NCBI RefSeq assembly: GCF_030816855.1
Contig: NZ_JAUSYK010000001.1
Span: 3,348,001-3,412,000, forward strand
Length of the DNA stretch: 64,000 nt
Reading direction: 5' to 3'
Origin: Arthrobacter sp. B3I4
GTDB lineage: Bacteria > Actinomycetota > Actinomycetes > Actinomycetales > Micrococcaceae
Positions 52,520 through 60,761 of this stretch are shown one piece after another (position 1 is the first letter of the stretch; every line of letters starts with the position of its first letter). The position numbers and the translations under genes were made by a program. Below the pieces are notes generated by a model that saw nothing but the letters and a program-made list of their open reading frames with translations, had not been told where the DNA came from and did no database searches.

Positions 52520-53956
52520 ATGACTTCAACAGCAGATTTGAACACCGAAGAGTTCCGCTTTGAACACGACACGATGGGCGAAGTCCGCGTTCCGGTGAAC
52601 GCGTTGTACCGCGCCCAGACGCAGCGTGCAGTCGAGAACTTCCCGATCTCCGGCAAGACCCTGGAGCGCGCCCACATCGAGGCCCTCGCCCGGGTCAAGA
52701 AGGCAGCTGCCCAGGCCAACGCGGAGCTGGGAGTGCTCGACGGCGAGCTGGCCCAGGCGATTGCGGACGCCGCCGATGAGGTTGCGGCCGGCAAGTACGA
52801 CGGTGACTTCCCGATCGACGTCTTCCAGACCGGTTCCGGCACCTCCTCGAACATGAACACCAACGAGGTCATTGCCGAACTCGCCTCCCGGGCGCTCAAG
52901 GCCGGCGGCAGCGACAAGGTCGTCCACCCGAACGACCATGTCAACGCCTCCCAGTCCTCCAATGACGTCTTCCCGACGTCGGTCCACGTCGCCGCCACGT
53001 CCGCGCTGATCAACGACCTGATCCCGGCGCTGGGCTACCTCGCCGAATCGCTGGAGCGGAAGTCCGCCGAGTTCAAGGACGTTGTGAAGTCCGGCCGCAC
53101 GCACCTGATGGATGCCACCCCGGTGACCCTGGGCCAGGAGTTCGGCGGCTACGCCGCGCAGGTACGCTTCGGCATCGAGCGGATCAACGCCTCGCTCCCC
53201 CGCGTGGCCGAAGTTCCGCTGGGCGGCACCGCCGTCGGCACCGGCATCAACACCCCGGCCGGCTTCCCGGAGCGCGTGATCGAACTCCTCGCCGCCGACA
53301 CCGGCCTGCCGCTGACCGAGGCCCGCGACCACTTTGAAGCCCAGGCCAACCGCGACGGCCTGATCGAGGCCTCCAGCCAGCTGCGGAACATTGCGATCTC
53401 CTTCATGAAGATCAACAACGACCTGCGCTGGATGGGCTCCGGCCCCAACACCGGCCTCGGCGAAATCGCGATCCCGGACCTGCAGCCGGGCTCCTCGATT
53501 ATGCCGGGCAAAGTCAACCCGGTCATCTGCGAGGCATCGATCATGGTCTGCGCGCAGGTCATCGGCAACGACACCACCATCGCCTGGTCCGGAACCAACG
53601 GCGCCTTCGAGCTCAACGTCGGCATCCCGGTGATGGCCGCCAACCTGCTCGAATCGGTCCGCCTGCTGGCCAACACCAGCCGCGTCATGGCCGACAAGAT
53701 GATCGACGGCATCACCGCCAACGTCGAGCGCGCCCGCTTCCTCGCCGAGGCCTCGCCCTCGATCGTCACGCCGCTGAACAAGTACATCGGCTACGAAAAC
53801 GCCGCCAAAATCGCCAAGAAAGCCGTCGCCGAAGGCCTGACCATCCGCGAAACCGTCGTGGCGATGGGCTTCCTGGAGCGCGGCGAGCTGACCGAAGAGC
53901 AGCTGGACACCGCCCTGGACGTCATGTCCATGACGCGTCCGCCGCACAAGGCATAG
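52520..53956 (+). CDS. fumC: Class II fumarate hydratase
   Basis: Converts fumarate and malate in the TCA cycle. The 478-residue product has [74 protein letters not shown], and the signature [16 protein letters not shown] (about residues 331-346), whose flexible loop contains the catalytic Ser. It ends in a strong hairpin shared with the convergent NUDIX gene. The fum-glpX-DUF4245 neighbourhood is typical of actinobacteria. Confidence 0.97.
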   Translation: MTSTADLNTEEFRFEHDTMGEVRVPVNALYRAQTQRAVENFPISGKTLERAHIEALARVKKAAAQANAELGVLDGELAQAIADAADEVAAGKYDGDFPIDVFQTGSGTSSNMNTNEVIAELASRALKAGGSDKVVHPNDHVNASQSSNDVFPTSVHVAATSALINDLIPALGYLAESLERKSAEFKDVVKSGRTHLMDATPVTLGQEFGGYAAQVRFGIERINASLPRVAEVPLGGTAVGTGINTPAGFPERVIELLAADTGLPLTEARDHFEAQANRDGLIEASSQLRNIAISFMKINNDLRWMGSGPNTGLGEIAIPDLQPGSSIMPGKVNPVICEASIMVCAQVIGNDTTIAWSGTNGAFELNVGIPVMAANLLESVRLLANTSRVMADKMIDGITANVERARFLAEASPSIVTPLNKYIGYENAAKIAKKAVAEGLTIRETVVAMGFLERGELTEEQLDTALDVMSMTRPPHKA

Positions 53957-53995
53957 CGGCTAAGGCAGGTTCCACACCGGGTACACCGGAGGCCA

Positions 53996-54053
53996 AACGC
54001 CCGACGGCGGCCGGCGTCTTTCCAGCGAAAGGCGCCGGCCGCCGTCGGGCGTT
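53996..54053. terminator. Bidirectional terminator between fumC and the NUDIX gene
   Basis: A long stem of over 20 bp: AACGCCCGACGGCGGCCGGC (53996 onward) pairs with its inverse ending at 54053, and the inner CTTTC/GAAAG arms close a short CAGC loop. It lies between convergent genes, so it serves both. Confidence 0.85.
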
Positions 54054-54054
54054 C

Positions 54055-54525
54055 TCAGCTTTGGAAATGTGCCGGGCCGTCCGGATCGCCGGCCCGTTCG
54101 ATGGCTTCGCGGTGGCCGGGCATCAGGTCGGGGAACTCCCCGGGCGCGAACCAGCCCACCGCGAGGGACTCGTCGTCATTGACGCGGGCCTCCCCGGAGA
54201 CGTAGCGGCAGCGGAACACCAGGGTCAGGAACTGGCAGACGTCACCGTTCGGATAGGTGAGGGGACCGACGGCGGCCACCGAAACCAGCCGCTCCGCCAC
54301 GGCGACCACGCCGGTCTCTTCGAAGACCTCCCTAAGGAGGCCCGCTGCGGGTTCCTCGCCCGGTTCGAGGATCCCGGTGATCAGGCCCCACCGCCCGTTG
54401 TCGGCGCGCTGGCCCAGCAGCACCCTGCCGTCGCCGTCGAACACCACGGCCCGGGCGCCCGGGATCCAGAGCGGATCGTGGCCGATTTTTTCGCGCAATT
54501 TCACAATGAAGTCCGGGGTGGCCAT
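54055..54525 (-). CDS. NUDIX hydrolase
   Basis: Hydrolyses nucleoside diphosphate derivatives; the substrate is unknown. The 156-residue product has the complete Nudix box GILEPGEEPAAGLLREVFEETGV (about residues 51-73), matching G-x5-E-x7-RE-U-x-EE-x-GU. The N-terminus reads MATPDFIVKLREKIGHDPLWIPGARAVVFDGDGRVLLGQR. The ATG at 54525 is 9 bases past the prepilin peptidase stop and has a TAGGCT hexamer 6 bases upstream, overlapping that stop codon. Confidence 0.93.
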   Translation of the reverse strand: MATPDFIVKLREKIGHDPLWIPGARAVVFDGDGRVLLGQRADNGRWGLITGILEPGEEPAAGLLREVFEETGVVAVAERLVSVAAVGPLTYPNGDVCQFLTLVFRCRYVSGEARVNDDESLAVGWFAPGEFPDLMPGHREAIERAGDPDGPAHFQS

Positions 54526-54531
54526 CCCGCC

Positions 54532-54537
54532 AGCCTA
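54532..54537 (-). promoter_or_regulatory. -10-like hexamer of the NUDIX gene
   Basis: TAGGCT on the minus strand overlaps the stop codon of the prepilin peptidase gene and is 6 bases before the ATG. Confidence 0.5.
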
Positions 54538-55110
54538 GCCTGCGGGCAGCAGCAGCATCGCAGCCGTCGCCCCGGCGAGCATGAACGGACCGAACGGAAT
54601 GTCGGACTTCAGTGTGCCGCGCCGGGACACCAGCAGGGCCAGTCCCCAGAGCCCGCCGAAGAGGAAGGCCGCGAACGTGCCGGCAAAGACGTGCGCCCAG
54701 CCCAGGAAGCCCAGGTACATGCCGAGCACCCCGGCGAGCTTGACGTCGCCGAACCCCATTCCCGGCGGATAGGCGGCCCGCAACAGGAAGTAGAACAGCC
54801 AGAGGGCAGCTCCGCCAGCCAGCACCCGGAGCCCCGGCACACCGAACAGCGCAGCAGCTCCGGCGGCCGTCGCCGGCTCCGCAGGGACTCCGGCGGACTC
54901 GACCGCGGCGGCCTGTGCCGCTGCGGATCCGAGCAGGAGCACGCCTGCCACCGCGTAGGAGGGGAAGATGATCCGGTTGGGCAGCAGGTGATGCCTGACG
55001 TCGATGACCGTCAGCCGGGCAGCCATCACGGCGAAATACAGGCACGCCAGCAACGCCAGCCAGAAGGCCGGCGGGGCGGCTCCCCCAAGTTCGCCAAGAC
55101 GATCGATCAC
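54535..55110 (-). CDS. Prepilin peptidase, A24 family
   Basis: A membrane aspartyl protease that processes prepilin-like leaders. The 191-residue product has six or so membrane stretches and the two catalytic Asp residues in RLTVIDVRHHLLPNRI and PPGMGFGDVKLAGVLGMYLG (GxGD). The N-terminal methyltransferase domain of classical PilD is absent, which is usual for actinobacterial Tad/Flp-type enzymes. No pilin genes are in the window. The GTG at 55110 has TAGCAT 6 bases upstream. Confidence 0.9.
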   Translation of the reverse strand: MIDRLGELGGAAPPAFWLALLACLYFAVMAARLTVIDVRHHLLPNRIIFPSYAVAGVLLLGSAAAQAAAVESAGVPAEPATAAGAAALFGVPGLRVLAGGAALWLFYFLLRAAYPPGMGFGDVKLAGVLGMYLGFLGWAHVFAGTFAAFLFGGLWGLALLVSRRGTLKSDIPFGPFMLAGATAAMLLLPAG

Positions 55111-55116
55111 CCTCGG

Positions 55117-55122
55117 ATGCTA
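55117..55122 (-). promoter_or_regulatory. -10-like hexamer of the prepilin peptidase gene
   Basis: TAGCAT on the minus strand is 6 bases before the GTG start. It fits a leaderless start. Confidence 0.5.
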
Positions 55123-55203
55123 CTGGATATGCTGCGCCGGCACTGCCCGCCGCCACGGGGAATCCAGCTGCCGCCGTGACTGGCGGCTGCGGGATGCCGC
55201 GGC

Positions 55204-55209
55204 TAGGCT
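55204..55209 (+). promoter_or_regulatory. -10-like hexamer of the GNAT gene
   Basis: TAGGCT is 6 bases before the ATG at 55216, with no ribosome-binding site. Confidence 0.55.
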
Positions 55210-55215
55210 TCCGGG

Positions 55216-55863
55216 ATGACTTCGCCCGCCTCCTACTGGCCGCCGTTTGCCCTCGCGCTCAGCACACCCCGCCTCACGCTCCGCCCGATACGCGACGAGG
55301 ACATCCCGGCTGCGGTGGACGCGGCACTGAGCGGAGTCCACGAACCCGGGCGCAGCCCCTTCAGCAACCCCTGGGCGGAATCCCCGGCCGAGGAACTGGG
55401 CCCCAAGATGGCGCAGTGGTACTGGCGCTGCCGTGCCGGCGCGTCGCCGCAGCAGTGGACTCTGTTGCTGGGCATCTGGCACGACGGCGACTTCATCGGC
55501 TGCCAGGACATCGAGGCGAAGGATTTCGCGACGCTCAGGACCGTCAGCACCGGTTCGTGGCTGAAGCGCAGTGCGCAGGGACGGGGGCTCGGCAAGGAAA
55601 TGCGTGCCGCCGTCGCGCTGTACGCCTTCGACTGGCTCGGTGCCGAAGTGGCTGAGTCTGAAGCAGCCGCCTGGAACCAGCAGTCCCTGGGCGTCTCCCG
55701 GTCGCTCGGCTACGAGCTCAACGGCACCTCCCCTGCCAACTGGGGCGGCATCCGCCAGGACGCCCAGAGAGTCCGCCTCACCCCCGCCAGCTTCAACCGC
55801 CCCGCGTGGACGCTGGAAGTCCAGGGCCACGAACCAACAGCTAAGTACCTTGGGATCGGCTAG
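55216..55863 (+). CDS. GNAT family N-acetyltransferase (RimJ/RimL-like)
   Basis: A 215-residue protein of the RimJ/RimL type that transfers acetyl groups to amines or N-termini. Motifs: STPRLTLRPIRDEDIPAAVDAALSG near the N-terminus, and the acetyl-CoA pyrophosphate loop SAQGRGLGKEMRAAVALYAFDWLG. SEAAAWNQQSLGVSRSLGYELNG is the second family signature. Substrate unknown. It is divergent from the prepilin peptidase gene and upstream of the dehydratase. Confidence 0.9.
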   Translation: MTSPASYWPPFALALSTPRLTLRPIRDEDIPAAVDAALSGVHEPGRSPFSNPWAESPAEELGPKMAQWYWRCRAGASPQQWTLLLGIWHDGDFIGCQDIEAKDFATLRTVSTGSWLKRSAQGRGLGKEMRAAVALYAFDWLGAEVAESEAAAWNQQSLGVSRSLGYELNGTSPANWGGIRQDAQRVRLTPASFNRPAWTLEVQGHEPTAKYLGIG

Positions 55864-55925
55864 GACCGCGTGCTGGCGTAAGGTGTTCAGGAATCCCGGC
55901 GAAGTGCCGACCAGAAGGAGAAACG

Positions 55926-56855
55926 GTGATCGATCGCAGCGACGTACTCGACGCGAAGAACCGCATCAGTGGCTACGTGCGGCGGACACCCTTGCTCAGC
56001 GCCGGTACCGCGGCGGCTCCGCTGTGGTTGAAGTGCGAATTCCTGCAGCACACAGGGGTCTTCAAAGCCCGTGGCGCCTTCAACCGCCTGCTGGCCGCCC
56101 GCGAGCGCGGCGAACTGGACCCGCGCGTCGGGGTGGTGGCGGCCTCCGGCGGTAACGCGGGCCTGGCCAACGCCTACGCTGCCGCCGCCCTCGGGGTTCC
56201 GGCCACGGTGTTTGTCCCGGAGACAGCCCCGCAGGTCAAGGTCGAGCGACTGCGCGGATACGGCGCGGCCGTCCGCCAGGTCGGCGCGGAGTATGCCGAG
56301 GCCTACGCCGCCGCGATGGAGTACGTAGCGCAGACCGGGGCACTGTTCTGCCACGCGTACGACCAGCCCGAAATCGCGGCAGGCGCGGGCACCCTCGCCG
56401 AGGAAATCCTTGAGGACGAGCCGGACATCGACACCATCGTCGTCGCCGTCGGCGGCGGCGGACTGTACGCGGGCATCGCAGCAGCGGCGGAAGGCCGGGC
56501 GCACGTGGTGGCGGTTGAGCCGGTGAGCATTCCCACCCTGCACGCCGCTCTTGCCGCGGGACACCCCGTCGATGTGCCCGTTTCGGGCATCGCCGCCGAT
56601 TCCCTGGGCGCACGGCGGGTGGGTGAGATCGCTTTCAGCATGGCATCGCGGGTTCCACCGACGTCCGTTCTGGTGGAGGACGCGGACATCATTGCCGCCC
56701 GCGCAAAGCTGTGGAGCGACTACCGGATCCCGGCGGAGTACGGAGCGGCCGCGGCCCTCGCGGCGCTCACCTCCGGGGCGTATGTGCCCCGGGCAGGTGA
56801 ACGCGTTGCGGTGGTTGTCTGCGGCGGCAACACCGATCCGGGCACGCTGGGCTAA
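55926..56855 (+). CDS. Threonine/serine dehydratase (PLP-dependent)
   Basis: A PLP enzyme of the serine/threonine dehydratase class, 309 residues, which lacks the C-terminal ACT regulatory domain and so is the short, catabolic-like form. The PLP lysine is in TGVFKARGAFNRLLA; the Gly loop for the phosphate is VAVGGGGLYAGI; AASGGNAGLANAYAAAALGVPATVFVPETA is the substrate-binding SGGN motif. The GTG at 55926 has AAGGAG upstream. It ends 3 bases from the convergent PhoH gene. Serine racemase or a related activity is possible. Confidence 0.9.
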   Translation: MIDRSDVLDAKNRISGYVRRTPLLSAGTAAAPLWLKCEFLQHTGVFKARGAFNRLLAARERGELDPRVGVVAASGGNAGLANAYAAAALGVPATVFVPETAPQVKVERLRGYGAAVRQVGAEYAEAYAAAMEYVAQTGALFCHAYDQPEIAAGAGTLAEEILEDEPDIDTIVVAVGGGGLYAGIAAAAEGRAHVVAVEPVSIPTLHAALAAGHPVDVPVSGIAADSLGARRVGEIAFSMASRVPPTSVLVEDADIIAARAKLWSDYRIPAEYGAAAALAALTSGAYVPRAGERVAVVVCGGNTDPGTLG

Positions 56856-56858
56856 ACC

Positions 56859-58172
56859 CTAAATCTCCGCCCCCTCGAGCATCTCCGTCACCAGCGCCGC
56901 GATCGGTGAGCGCTCCGAGCGGGTGAGGGTGATGTGGCCGAAGAGCGGATGGCCTTTGAGGGTCTCGACGACGGCGGCAACGCCGTCGTGCCGACCGACC
57001 CGAAGGTTGTCACGCTGGGCGACGTCGTGGGTCAGCACAATCTTGGAGTTCTGGCCGATCCGGCTCATCACCGTGAGCAGGACGTTTTTCTCCAGGGACT
57101 GGGCTTCGTCGACGATCACGAACGCGTCGTGCAGGGAGCGGCCGCGGATATGGGTGAGCGGCAGAACCTCCAGCATGCCGCGGTCCATCACTTCCTCCAC
57201 CACTTCCTGGCTGACCAGCGCGCCGAGGGTGTCGAAGACGGCCTGCGCCCACGGGTTCATCTTCTCCGACTCGGACCCTGGCAGGTAGCCAAGCTCCTGG
57301 CCGCCGACGGCGTAAAGCGGCCGGAAGACGACCACCTTGCGGTGCTCCCGTCGCTCCAGCACGGCTTCGAGACCGGCGCACAGGGCCAGCGCGGACTTGC
57401 CGGTTCCGGCACGGCCGCCGAGCGAGACGATGCCCACGGAGGGGTCCATCAGCAGGTCGATGGCGAGCCGCTGTTCGGCGGAGCGCCCATGCAGTCCAAA
57501 CACGTCACGGTCGCCCCTGACCAGGCGGACCTGCTTGTCCTCCCCCACCCGGCCCAGGGCGGAGCCGCGGCCGGAGAGCAGCACCAGGCCGGTGTTCACC
57601 GGCAGTTCGGCAGCGGCGGGGATGAAGACCGGTTCGTGGCCGTAGAGCGTCGCCACCTCGTCCTCGGCGGCGTCGATCTCGGCGATGCCGGTCCAGCCGG
57701 AGTCCTTGACCAGTTCATTGCGGTACTCGTCGGCGAGCAGCCCCACCGCTGAGGCCTTGACCCGCATCGGGAGGTCCTTGGACACGACGGTCACGTTCCG
57801 GCCCCCGTTGGAGAGGTTCTTAGCGACGGCGAGGATCCGGCTGTCGTTGTCGCCGCCGCGGAAGCCGGCCGGCAGCACCTCGGCGGAGATGTGGTTCATC
57901 TCCACCGTGAGGGTGCCGCCCTGGTCGCCCAGCGGGATCGGGCGGTCCAGGCCGCCGTGTTCCACCCGGAGGTCATCGAGCAGCCGCAGCGCTTTGCGGG
58001 CGAAGTACCCCAGTTCCGGGTCGTGCCGTTTGCTTTCCAGTTCGGTGATGACCACGATCGGCAGGATGACTTCGTGCTCGGCAAAGCGCAGCAGCGCGCG
58101 CGGGTCCGAAAGCAGCACGGAGGTGTCAATCACGTAGGAATGAACATCGGGCACTGTGTCAGAAATAGCCAC
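56859..58172 (-). CDS. PhoH family protein with N-terminal PIN domain (PhoH2-type)
   Basis: A 437-residue fusion of a PIN ribonuclease domain ([40 protein letters not shown], with the acidic residues of the PIN site) and a PhoH ATPase/helicase domain: Walker [18 protein letters not shown], Walker [16 protein letters not shown]. In mycobacteria PhoH2 is an RNA helicase-RNase and is often paired with a small antitoxin gene, phoAT. No such gene is seen immediately upstream here. The GTG at 58172 has GGAG 5 bases before it. Mtb counterpart Rv1095. Confidence 0.93.
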   Translation of the reverse strand: MAISDTVPDVHSYVIDTSVLLSDPRALLRFAEHEVILPIVVITELESKRHDPELGYFARKALRLLDDLRVEHGGLDRPIPLGDQGGTLTVEMNHISAEVLPAGFRGGDNDSRILAVAKNLSNGGRNVTVVSKDLPMRVKASAVGLLADEYRNELVKDSGWTGIAEIDAAEDEVATLYGHEPVFIPAAAELPVNTGLVLLSGRGSALGRVGEDKQVRLVRGDRDVFGLHGRSAEQRLAIDLLMDPSVGIVSLGGRAGTGKSALALCAGLEAVLERREHRKVVVFRPLYAVGGQELGYLPGSESEKMNPWAQAVFDTLGALVSQEVVEEVMDRGMLEVLPLTHIRGRSLHDAFVIVDEAQSLEKNVLLTVMSRIGQNSKIVLTHDVAQRDNLRVGRHDGVAAVVETLKGHPLFGHITLTRSERSPIAALVTEMLEGAEI

Positions 58173-58407
58173 TTCGACTCCAGCCCCGGGCCGCCGGCCC
58201 GGAATTGTTAGTGGTGAGGCGGCTCGGCTGGAAGGCCGGACGCGGCCTCCCATACATCCGGTGCGAACTTCCGCTGCATGTACTGGCCTCCCCCATCAAC
58301 CGGCGGTTTGCCCGCTGATGGGAATAACGTACGCCCGCGGCCGGCGTATTGCCCACCCATTTGTCAGCGATTCGTGTTGCCGGCGAGTGAAGACCGGGTG
58401 AACCAGT

Positions 58408-59181
58408 TCAGGCGCCGAACCGGCGCTGCCGGCCGGCGTAATCACGCAGTGCCCGGAGGAAGTCCACCTTGCGGAAGGCGGGCCAGAGGGCCTCGCAGAA
58501 GTAGAACTCGCTGTAGGCGCTTTGCCACATGAGGAAACCGGAGAGCCGCTGCTCCCCTGAGGTGCGGATCACGAGGTCGGGGTCCGGCTGGCCGCGGGTG
58601 TAGAGGAAACGGGAAATGTCATCGACGCTGAGGTTGTCGGCGAGCCGGCCGATGTCCGCTCCGCGGGCGACGGCGTCGTGCAGCAGTTCGCGGACGGCGT
58701 CGACGATCTCACGGCGGCCGCCGTAACCGACGGCGACGTTGACGTGGATTTTCTCGTGCACGGGGGTGCGCGCGGTGAGTTTGTTGAGCCGTTCAGCAAG
58801 ATAGTCCGGGAGCAGTTCGGGGGCGCCCATGGCGTGCACGGAAACGTCCACATCCTCATCGAGCCGGTCCAGGGTGTTGGCGATGATGCCCATCAGCAGC
58901 TCCAGCTCCTCGCCCGAACGGTTCATGTTGTCCGTGGAGAGCATGTAGAGCGTGACGACCTTGACGCCGAGTTCCTGGCACCAGCCGAGGAACTCGTGGA
59001 TCTTGTCCGCTCCAGCCTGGTGGCCCTGGCTTGTGGGGGCATTGAACTGCCGGGCCCAGCGCCGGTTCCCGTCGACCATGACGCCGATGTGCCGGGGGAT
59101 CCGCTCCTGGTCCAGGGAGCGCTGCAGCCTGCGCTCATAGAAGCCATACAGAAACCCGGGCAGTTCCATCCGGAGATTCAC
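58408..59181 (-). CDS. Isoprenyl transferase (cis-prenyltransferase, UppS family)
   Basis: Makes a cis-prenyl diphosphate for cell-wall carrier lipids. The 257-residue product has IPRHIGVMVDGNRRWARQFNAPTSQGHQAGADKIHEFLGWCQELG (catalytic Asp in DGNRRWA) and LVIRTSGEQRLSGFLMWQSAYSEFYFCEALWPAFRKVDFLRALRDY. It is paired head to head with a hemolysin III gene, as Mtb Rv1086-Rv1085c; Rv1086 makes the short E,Z-farnesyl diphosphate, so a short-chain product is likely. No other family member is in the window, so the final chain length is an inference. Confidence 0.93.
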   Translation of the reverse strand: MNLRMELPGFLYGFYERRLQRSLDQERIPRHIGVMVDGNRRWARQFNAPTSQGHQAGADKIHEFLGWCQELGVKVVTLYMLSTDNMNRSGEELELLMGIIANTLDRLDEDVDVSVHAMGAPELLPDYLAERLNKLTARTPVHEKIHVNVAVGYGGRREIVDAVRELLHDAVARGADIGRLADNLSVDDISRFLYTRGQPDPDLVIRTSGEQRLSGFLMWQSAYSEFYFCEALWPAFRKVDFLRALRDYAGRQRRFGA

Positions 59182-59308
59182 CTGGCTTCCTGGGTCTGAC
59201 GGCAGTGCATACCTAGGCTACCCGCAGGACGGCCGGTGCCGCGCACCCCGGTCCCGCGATTCACCCTGCACCGCTTGTTACCCACCAGTAACTTACCGCG
59301 CCGTAGAT

Positions 59309-59314
59309 TATTAT
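59309..59314 (+). promoter_or_regulatory. -10-like hexamer of the hemolysin III gene
   Basis: TATTAT is 6 bases before the ATG at 59321, with no ribosome-binding site. It fits a leaderless start. Confidence 0.55.
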
Positions 59315-59320
59315 GACGGA

Positions 59321-60073
59321 ATGGAGAGCAACAACCCGGAACCCGGATACGGGCCGTCCGCGAACGGCGCACCGCAGGACGACAAACAGGGCACCAGGCC
59401 CGGCGGACCGATCGACGACGCCGCCGTCCGCATCGCCGAACTCCTGACGATCAAGCCCAAGTGGCGCGGCTGGATCCACACCGTCACCGCGCCGCTGGCG
59501 CTGGTTTCCGGCCTGGTCCTGGTGGTCCTGGCTCCCAGCACCGATCTGAAGATCGCCTCGGCGGTATATGCCTTCACCGGCGTGCTGCTCTTTGGTGTCA
59601 GCGCCGTCTACCACCGGGGCAACTGGTCCCCAGGGGTGAAGATGGTGCTCAAGCGGCTGGACCACACCAACATCATGCTGGTGATCGCCGGCAGCTACAC
59701 TCCGCTGGCCTGGGCTCTCCTGGAGCGGCCCACCGCGGTGTTCCTGTTATGGCTGATCTGGTCCGGCGCGGTGCTAGGCGTGCTCTTCCGGCTGTTCTGG
59801 ACGCACGCCCCGCGCTGGCTCTACGTGCCGATCTACATCGCGCTCGGTTGCGGCGCCCTGTTCTACCTGCCGGATTTCTTCGCCGCGAGTGTGCCCTCCG
59901 CGGTCCTCATCTGCGTCGGCGGGGCTCTCTACATTGCCGGGGCCGTCTTCTACGCGCTGAAGAAGCCGAACTTCAGCTACCAGCATTTCGGCTTCCACGA
60001 GCTGTTCCACGCCTTCACGGTCTTCGCCTTCGCCGCGCACTACGTCGCGATCGCGATCGCCGTCCTGGGCTGA
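59321..60073 (+). CDS. Hemolysin III family (TrhA/YqfA-like) membrane protein
   Basis: A 250-residue seven-helix membrane protein of the PAQR/hemolysin III group. Family residues: AVYHRGNWSPGVKMVLKRLDHTNIMLVIAGSYTPLA (with His/Asp of the putative metal site), and the C-terminal FGFHELFHAFTVFAFAAHYVAIAIAVLG with the second His group. A cytoplasmic Pro/Gly-rich N-terminus of about 40 residues precedes the first helix. Despite the name, a haemolytic role is not expected; the family is linked to membrane fluidity in some bacteria. Convergent to the HAD gene, 10 bases apart. Confidence 0.93.
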   Translation: MESNNPEPGYGPSANGAPQDDKQGTRPGGPIDDAAVRIAELLTIKPKWRGWIHTVTAPLALVSGLVLVVLAPSTDLKIASAVYAFTGVLLFGVSAVYHRGNWSPGVKMVLKRLDHTNIMLVIAGSYTPLAWALLERPTAVFLLWLIWSGAVLGVLFRLFWTHAPRWLYVPIYIALGCGALFYLPDFFAASVPSAVLICVGGALYIAGAVFYALKKPNFSYQHFGFHELFHAFTVFAFAAHYVAIAIAVLG

Positions 60074-60083
60074 CCGGCTCCGC

Positions 60084-60761
60084 TCAGCGGGGCCTGCCGG
60101 CGGCAATCAGCTCCGGAAGCTCCCGCATGTCGAAGAAAACAGTGGTGCCGGGTCCGGCGAGCCGTTCCGCCGGCGTGACCCCGCCGGCGTAGGCGAACGC
60201 ATGCATCCCGGCAGCCCGCGCGGCCTGCACCCCATACGCGCTGTCCTCGACGACGGCGCAGCGGCCCGGGTCGGTTCGCAGCGTTCCGGCCGCGTGCAGG
60301 AACAGATCCGGCGCGGGCTTGCCGCGGGCCACTTCGGTGGCGCTGAAGATGCGGCCGGCGAAGCGGTGGAACAGGCCGGTCTGGCCCAGGGTCCGCTGCA
60401 TTTTCTCGTGGCTGCCGCTGGAGGCCACGCAGTGCGGCAGACCCAGCCGGTCCAGGGCCTCTTCCACGCCGTCCACCGCGGTGAGCCCGCGCTCGAAGGC
60501 GTCGCGGTACCACGGTTCGTAGCGGCGGTCCCAGCCTTCGGCCAGTTCGATGCCCAGCTGGTGTTCCACCGCTGCGATGAAGTTTGCCTCGCTCCGGCCG
60601 ACGAAACGCTGCACGATTTCCTCAAGTTCCAGCTCCCAGCCGAGATCGGCGAGCACCCGCTGGTCCACCCGGACGGAGATTTTCTCGGAATCGACGAGCA
60701 CGCCGTCGCAGTCGAAGAGCACCAGTTCAAACGGTTCCGGGGCGGCCGGGGCAGAAGTCAT
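60084..60761 (-). CDS. HAD-IA family hydrolase (phosphatase)
   Basis: A 225-residue HAD phosphatase with DxDx nucleophile motif LVLFDCDGVLVDSE (about residues 14-27), cap-domain helices, motif II CVASSGSHEKMQ, Lys in ARGKPAPDLFLHAA and motif IV VVEDSAYGVQAA. The substrate is probably a small phosphosugar or nucleotide. The ATG at 60761 overlaps the upstream DUF255 stop by ATGA, showing coupling, though a TAGCAT hexamer also lies 6 bases before it. Confidence 0.92.
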   Translation of the reverse strand: MTSAPAAPEPFELVLFDCDGVLVDSEKISVRVDQRVLADLGWELELEEIVQRFVGRSEANFIAAVEHQLGIELAEGWDRRYEPWYRDAFERGLTAVDGVEEALDRLGLPHCVASSGSHEKMQRTLGQTGLFHRFAGRIFSATEVARGKPAPDLFLHAAGTLRTDPGRCAVVEDSAYGVQAARAAGMHAFAYAGGVTPAERLAGPGTTVFFDMRELPELIAAGRPR

